From: Stenotrophomonas panacihumi
Lineage (GTDB): Bacteria > Pseudomonadota > Gammaproteobacteria > Xanthomonadales > Xanthomonadaceae
Assembly: GCF_001431645.1 (NCBI RefSeq)
Contig: NZ_LLXU01000116.1
Location: 1-35,062, forward strand
DNA: 35,062 nucleotides
Direction: 5' to 3'
Part shown: in pieces, positions 31,799 through 35,062 of the stretch
How the letters are laid out: each line of letters opens with the position of its first letter
How positions within the stretch are numbered: the first letter of the stretch is position 1
Translations under genes and position numbers: made by a program
The notes under the pieces: generated by a model
What the model was told of the DNA's origin: nothing
The model's input: only the letters and a program-made list of their open reading frames with translations
Database searches by the model: none

Positions 31799-32040
31799 GC
31801 GTGGCGGTGAAGGTGCTGTATTTCGCCAGCCTGCGCGAGCGGGCGGGGCTTGGCGAGGAGCTGTGCGAAACCGCTGCGGGCGACCTGGCCGGGTTGTACG
31901 AGGAGCTATCCGCGCGGCATGGGCTGGGCTGGCCGCGCGCGCAGTTGCGCGTGGCGGTGGATGGGGCATTCGCCGAGTGGTCCGCGCCGCTGCGCGCGGG
32001 CAGCGAGGTGGTGTTCATTCCGCCGGTGTCGGGAGGGTGA
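31795..32040 (+). CDS. moaD: Molybdopterin synthase sulfur-carrier subunit MoaD
   Basis: Ubiquitin-like small subunit that carries sulfur as a C-terminal thiocarboxylate for molybdopterin synthase. The 81-residue protein begins [14 protein letters not shown] and ends PPVSGG, with the essential terminal Gly-Gly. The GTG at 31795 overlaps moaC; a second GTG at 31801 would shorten it by two residues. moaE follows after three bases. Confidence 0.94.
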   Translation: MSVAVKVLYFASLRERAGLGEELCETAAGDLAGLYEELSARHGLGWPRAQLRVAVDGAFAEWSAPLRAGSEVVFIPPVSGG

Positions 32041-32043
32041 GCG

Positions 32044-32460
32044 GTGGCTGATTTCTCTTTGCATGCCGTGCCGTTCGACGTCCAGGTGTTGCGCGCGCCG
32101 CTGGCGCATTCGCGCGCCGGGGCGTATGCGAGTTTCGAAGGGTGGGTGCGCGATCACCACGAGGGGCGCGCGGTCGCCGGGTTGTTCTACGAGGCGTATG
32201 TGGCGCTGGCCGAGGCCGAGGGCGCGAAAGTGCTGGCCGAGGCGCGGGCGAAGTTCGACATCGTGGAGGTGCGGTGTGCGCATCGGGTCGGCGAGCTGGC
32301 CGTCGGCGATCTGGCGGTGTGGGTCGGGGTGACGGCGGCGCATCGCGATGCGGCGTTTGCGGCTTGCCGCTATGTGATCGATGAGGTCAAGGCGCGGGTG
32401 CCTGTGTGGAAGCGCGAGCGCTATGTCGAGGGGGATGCGGGGTGGTTGCATCCATTGTGA
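32044..32460 (+). CDS. moaE: Molybdopterin synthase catalytic subunit MoaE
   Basis: Large subunit of molybdopterin synthase, transferring sulfur from MoaD to precursor Z. The 138-residue product has FEGWVRDHHEGRAV near the N-terminus, the AHRVGELAVGD motif, AAHRDAAFAACRYVIDE, and the active-site lysines Lys116 and Lys123 (VKARVPVWKRE), seven residues apart as in E. coli. GTG start at 32044. It is the last gene of the kdkA-MBL-moaACDE unit. Later genes of the pathway (mogA, moeA, mobA) are not in the window. Confidence 0.94.
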   Translation: MADFSLHAVPFDVQVLRAPLAHSRAGAYASFEGWVRDHHEGRAVAGLFYEAYVALAEAEGAKVLAEARAKFDIVEVRCAHRVGELAVGDLAVWVGVTAAHRDAAFAACRYVIDEVKARVPVWKRERYVEGDAGWLHPL

Positions 32461-32492
32461 TCTGAGGCGCGGCTGTTCTGTTTTTGTCGCGC

Positions 32493-32606
32493 GGCGCCCG
32501 GGGGCCATGCCCTGGCGGGGGACGCCAAAAACTGCATCCATGCGGGGCTCGTCAGGCGACATCCATGTCGCCCGACGCCCCCGCCAGGGCATGGCCCCCG
32601 GACGCC
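32493..32606. repeat. 114-bp inverted repeat element
   Basis: Two 29-base arms (32493-32521 and 32578-32606) are reverse complements of each other with one mismatch, the inner 24 bases being perfect. The 56-base centre holds another palindrome, GGCGACAT-CC-ATGTCGCC (32555-32572), and a shorter one, GCAT-CC-ATGC (32534-32543), which share the core CATCCATG. The arms are not bounded by an obvious target duplication. It resembles an intergenic REP/MITE-type element and lies 33 bases after moaE, so it may also act as its terminator. Confidence 0.8.
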
Positions 32607-32683
32607 CCACGGATAGCCACGACCGGACACGGGAAAACAAAAGCCGCGGCGTCGGCCACGGCTGGATGTCATCTGGTGGAAAG

Positions 32684-32706
32684 CCCCCCTTCTGTTAAGG
32701 GGGGCG
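32684..32706. repeat. Hairpin GCCCCCCTT/AAGGGGGGC
   Basis: Perfect 9-base arms with a CTGTT loop, immediately followed by a second hairpin CGCGGC-GAA-GCCGCG (32705-32719) and the tandem repeat. First unit of the hairpin array. Confidence 0.7.
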
Positions 32707-32716
32707 CGGCGAAGCC

Positions 32717-32897
32717 GCGGGGGATAGGCGAGGCGGAAGCTGGGGCCCGAAGTTTGCGCAGCAAACTTTGGGGGCTAAGCCCGCGCAGCGGGATTAGCCG
32801 CGAGCGAAGGCGCGGGGGATAGGCGAGGCAGAAGCCGGGGCCCGAAGTTTGCGCAGCAAACTTTGGGGGCTAAGCCCGCGCAGCGGGATTGGCCGCG
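32717..32897. repeat. 95-bp tandem direct repeat, about 1.9 copies
   Basis: The unit at 32717-32811 recurs at 32812-32897 with three differences over the 86 shared bases. Each unit contains two hairpins built on the same core: AAGTTTGC-GCA-GCAAACTT and CCCGC-GCA-GCGGG. No coding potential is credible; open frames here are by-products of composition. Confidence 0.85.
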
Positions 32898-32900
32898 CCT

Positions 32901-32921
32901 CATCGCCCTGAAAGGGCGATG
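32901..32921. terminator. Hairpin at the 3' end of the SRP RNA gene
   Basis: CATCGCCCT / AGGGCGATG (32901-32909, 32913-32921) with a GAA loop. It directly follows the SRP RNA on the minus strand but has no T tract on that strand, so it may be a processing or weak termination signal. Confidence 0.45.
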
Positions 32922-33022
32922 GCCCCGCCGGCTGACCTCGGCGCCCGCGTCGATCGATACCGTTGCTGCCTTCCGGCCCTGGCGGGATTTTCGACCTAGC
33001 GTCGCGAGGGGCCGACGGGGCC
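32921..33022 (-). ncRNA. ffs: Signal recognition particle RNA (small bacterial, 4.5S)
   Basis: RNA scaffold of the SRP, binding Ffh for co-translational membrane targeting. On the minus strand the conserved domain IV hairpin is present: CCAGG, GCC, the GGAA tetraloop (32974-32971), GGC and AGCAACGG. Around it the strand folds back on itself: outer arms GGCCCCGTCGGC and GCCGGCGGGGCC (12 pairs, one G-U), then CCTCG/CGAGG and GGTCGA/TCGATC. This gives a rod of about 102 bases, the size of small bacterial SRP RNAs. The exact ends are set by the pairing and could shift a few bases. TACAAT on the minus strand at 33134-33129 is a distant possible -10; no clear promoter lies directly upstream. Confidence 0.87.
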
Positions 33023-33037
33023 ACCATAGAGACGAAA

Positions 33038-33058
33038 CCGCGCCTGGGGCGCGGCTTT
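33038..33058. other. Hairpin upstream of ffs
   Basis: CCGCGCC / GGCGCGG (33038-33044, 33048-33054) with loop TGG, flanked by AAA and CTTT. On the plus strand it looks like a weak terminator; it could insulate ffs from the autotransporter side or vice versa. Confidence 0.35.
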
Positions 33059-33191
33059 GGTGAGGTCTGCCGGGCGGGAGTCGTCCTGTCGGATGACTCG
33101 GGACCGCAGGCGGCGACCGATGCCCGGCATTGTAGCCGCTGGCCCCTGTCGCCGCCAGCCCGCGAGCCCGTGCGGGGTGTTGCGGCCGGTG

Positions 33192-33304
33192 CGTGAACTC
33201 CCGTTTCACGAGGCCGTTGCTAGCGTCCGGCACGGTGGCGCGGGCGCTTCATCGCCCGATGCCCCTAGGAGACAGGGGCCAGCGGTCGCGTCGATGGCGC
33301 GACC
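33192..33304 (+). other. Leader hairpin cluster before the autotransporter gene
   Basis: Four separate perfect hairpins occur in this gene-free leader: CGTGAA/TTCACG (33192-33210), CGGGCG/CGCCCG (33241-33258), GCCCCT/AGGGGC (33261-33279) and GGTCGCG/CGCGACC (33284-33304). No known riboswitch consensus fits. The ribosome binding site GGGAAGGG follows at 33314-33321. Confidence 0.45.
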
Positions 33305-33326
33305 GGCAGCAACGGGAAGGGCTGAC

Positions 33327-35062
33327 ATGCGTCGTCTGCATTCCGTGGTATCGCCTCGCGCTTCGGCTTCGCACGGCCGCGCGTTCCCTCGCATCCGTCG
33401 CCACCAGTTGACCCTGGCCCTGTGGCTGGCATTGCCCGCCAGTGCGGCATGGGCCGATTGCGTGGACGACGGCGCCGGCAACGTCACCTGCAGCAACGTG
33501 GTGAACGCCTACAGCGCCGACGGCGCCGCCGAGCTGCGCATCAACATCGAGCAGAACACCAGTTTCAACGGCCCGCTCGATGTGTCCAACGTCGGCGTGC
33601 TCAGCATCAGCAACGGCAGCAGCACCGTGACCGGCGGCAACCTGCAATCGGTATCGCTGTTGAACATTCCCAATGGGGTGTTCCTCAACAACGGCAACAT
33701 CAACGGCACGTTCACCATTTCGGGAGGCGGCAGCCACTTCCTGCTCAATTACCTGGTGGGCGGGCGCTTCAACGGGCCCATCGTGCTGGAAGGCGATGGC
33801 AACAACACGATCTACAACTACGGCACGCTCAACCCCACCGTGCAGGTCAACGGCACCGGCGTCACCGTGCTGCAGAACATGTCCAGCGACGGCTCGGAGG
33901 CGACGATGAACGGCGGCTTCGTCGTCGTCGGCATCGGGCAGACGCAGATCACCAACGGCGGGCGCATCCAGAACGGCTCGATCACCACCGGCTCGGGCAA
34001 CGATTTCATCAACAACCTGCCGACCGGCACCATCAACAGCGACGTGCTGCAGGGCGATGGCAACGACACGTTCTACATGAGCGGCGGCCAGGTGAATCGC
34101 GATATCCACCAGGGCAACGGCGACGACTGGTTCTCGCTGGCCGACGGCCAGATCAATGCATCCATCCTCGCCGAGGCCGGCAACGATTACCTGGTGTGGA
34201 CCGGCGGACTGGTCAATGCGATCGACATGGGCAGCGAAGACGACCGTGCCGATTTCCGCGGCCTCACCGATACGCAGCTGCGCGCGATCCCCATCGACGG
34301 CGGGCTCGGCAACGATTCGCTGTACTGGTTCAACACGCAGGGCACGCGGCCCGATCGCCTGCTCAACTGGGAGCTGGTCGACCTGCGGTCCAATTCGCAG
34401 CTGACGATGGGGCCGGACCTGGTGCTCGGCGACAGCGGCACCGGCGCGGGCACGCTGGCGCTGGATGCCACCAGCATCCTGTTTGCGGGCAACGGCGCGT
34501 TCTCGATCCGGCCGGCGGTGGCGGGCAGCCGCGTGCTGGTGTCCAGCGCCGGCACGCTCGATCTCACCAACGGCGGGAACTCGGTCAACGACAGCCTGAC
34601 CATCGTCGGCGATTACGTCGGGCGCGATGGCCTGCTGAAACTGCAGACGGAACTCGCCGAAGGCCAGCCCCCTTCCGACAAGCTGGTGATCGACGGCGGC
34701 AGCGCGACGGGCGCCACGCGCATCGGCGTGACGAATGTCGGCGGTACCGGCGGGCTGACCACCGGCGACGGCATCCTGGTGGTGCAGGCGCTCAATGGCG
34801 CTACCAGCAGCACGAGCGCCTTCACCTTGGCCGATCGCGTCGTTTACGGTCCCTACGAATACCTGTTGTTCCGTGGCGGCGACAGTTCCACCGACAGCTG
34901 GTTCCTGCGCAACACGGTGCCGCCGACCGTTCCACCGACCGTGCCTCCCACGGTGCCGCCGACCGTGCCACCGACTGTTCCGCCCACTGTTCCGCCCACC
35001 GTTCCTCCGACGGTGCCGCCCACCGTGCCGCCACCTCCACCGCCGCCGCCGATCTCACCACC
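33327..35062 (+). CDS. Autotransporter (type Va) passenger, partial at window end
   Basis: Secreted or surface protein; 578 residues are visible and the frame is open at the window edge. An extended N-terminal signal (basic region, then LTLALWLALPASAAWA, cleavage near residue 44 before DCVDDG) leads into a beta-helix passenger rich in Asn, Gly and Thr. Four consecutive coils of 20-21 residues with GND/GDD cores (33984-34226) are visible. Near 34600-34910 comes a segment of the pertactin-like autochaperone type (GDYVGRDGLLKLQTEL ... LVIDGGSATG ... YEYLLFRGG ... WFLRN). Ten TVPP repeats and a polyproline run follow, the usual linker before the C-terminal beta-barrel, which must lie beyond the window. 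The ATG has GGGAAGGG upstream. Ligand unknown. Confidence 0.88.
   Translation, partial: MRRLHSVVSPRASASHGRAFPRIRRHQLTLALWLALPASAAWADCVDDGAGNVTCSNVVNAYSADGAAELRINIEQNTSFNGPLDVSNVGVLSISNGSSTVTGGNLQSVSLLNIPNGVFLNNGNINGTFTISGGGSHFLLNYLVGGRFNGPIVLEGDGNNTIYNYGTLNPTVQVNGTGVTVLQNMSSDGSEATMNGGFVVVGIGQTQITNGGRIQNGSITTGSGNDFINNLPTGTINSDVLQGDGNDTFYMSGGQVNRDIHQGNGDDWFSLADGQINASILAEAGNDYLVWTGGLVNAIDMGSEDDRADFRGLTDTQLRAIPIDGGLGNDSLYWFNTQGTRPDRLLNWELVDLRSNSQLTMGPDLVLGDSGTGAGTLALDATSILFAGNGAFSIRPAVAGSRVLVSSAGTLDLTNGGNSVNDSLTIVGDYVGRDGLLKLQTELAEGQPPSDKLVIDGGSATGATRIGVTNVGGTGGLTTGDGILVVQALNGATSSTSAFTLADRVVYGPYEYLLFRGGDSSTDSWFLRNTVPPTVPPTVPPTVPPTVPPTVPPTVPPTVPPTVPPTVPPPPPPPPISP
34914..35033 (+). repeat. Ten 12-bp repeats encoding TVPP
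   Basis: Ten consecutive Thr-Val-Pro-Pro units occur inside the autotransporter frame. Threonine, valine and proline codons vary between units (ACC/ACG/ACT, GTG/GTT, CCA/CCC/CCG/CCT), so the peptide is more conserved than the DNA. A polyproline run follows. Confidence 0.93.

Noticed and set aside
32461..32920. Small proteins in the repeat region
   Set aside because: Open frames on both strands arise from hairpin DNA, have no ribosome binding sites, and overlap each other.
33192..33326. Cyclic-di-GMP riboswitch in the autotransporter leader
   Set aside because: The conserved GEMM core and tetraloop-receptor elements are missing; only simple hairpins are present.
33984..34226. RTX toxin repeats for type I secretion
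   Set aside because: The coils are 20-21 residues, not nonapeptides, and the protein has an N-terminal signal peptide, an autochaperone-like segment and a proline linker, which fit type V secretion.

Overview
The window is a high-GC (roughly two thirds by eye), densely coding chromosomal segment. Gene order and protein sequences point to a gammaproteobacterium of the family Lysobacteraceae/Xanthomonadaceae (Lysobacter, Luteimonas, Pseudoxanthomonas or a relative). Supporting this are an NAD-type isocitrate dehydrogenase, a phoBR pair next to a BepA-type protease, the tig-clpP-clpX-lon-hupB-tRNA-ppiD order, the mltD-gloB-yafS-rnhA-dnaQ order shared with E. coli, and an opsX-like glycosyltransferase beside a Kdo kinase gene. 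Nearly everything is core genome. I see no insertion sequence, prophage, CRISPR array, toxin-antitoxin pair or defence island.

Layout. 1-3842 (minus): bepA, then phoB and phoR; a three-half-site Pho box lies just upstream of phoB. 3980-4686 (plus): a glutaredoxin and an AhpD-like protein. 4875-5882: isocitrate dehydrogenase, closed by a perfect terminator. 5958-9395 (minus): a 1145-residue hybrid histidine kinase with CHASE3, GAF and three receiver domains. 9472-10236 (minus): a BI-1/YccA membrane protein. 10410-12106: a tRNA cluster (Pro, Arg, His, Lys, Leu) interrupted by two small unknown genes and an opposing 32-residue membrane ORF missed by ordinary length cut-offs.

12241-18253 is the protein quality-control block: trigger factor, ClpP, ClpX and Lon. 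The lon gene has a good sigma-32 promoter built into the clpX terminator. 18462-19081: hupB followed closely by tRNA-Val and two identical tRNA-Asp genes. 19270-21246: ppiD, convergent with fabI (21378-22172), with paired terminators between them. 22258-24260 (minus): gloB-mltD, divergent from yafS-rnhA-dnaQ (24272-26153). A PP2C phosphatase (minus) and tRNA-Ser follow.

27242-28745: a DUF6165 gene and a family 9 glycosyltransferase (opsX-like). 28767-32460: one tight plus-strand unit of kdkA, an MBL-fold hydrolase, moaA, moaC, moaD and moaE, which combines lipopolysaccharide-core phosphorylation and molybdopterin synthesis. 32461-32921 is a non-coding stretch of inverted and tandem repeats made of hairpins, and directly next to it is the SRP RNA (4.5S, ffs) on the minus strand. 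The window ends inside a large autotransporter whose passenger shows 20-residue GND-type repeats, an autochaperone-like segment and ten TVPP repeats.

The points most worth a second look are the sigma-32 promoter inside a terminator, the Pho box triplet, the 32-residue membrane ORF, the Lon insertion and tail, the hairpin-repeat array beside ffs, the kdkA-MBL-moa unit and the autotransporter. I did not find a clearly new multi-gene system.
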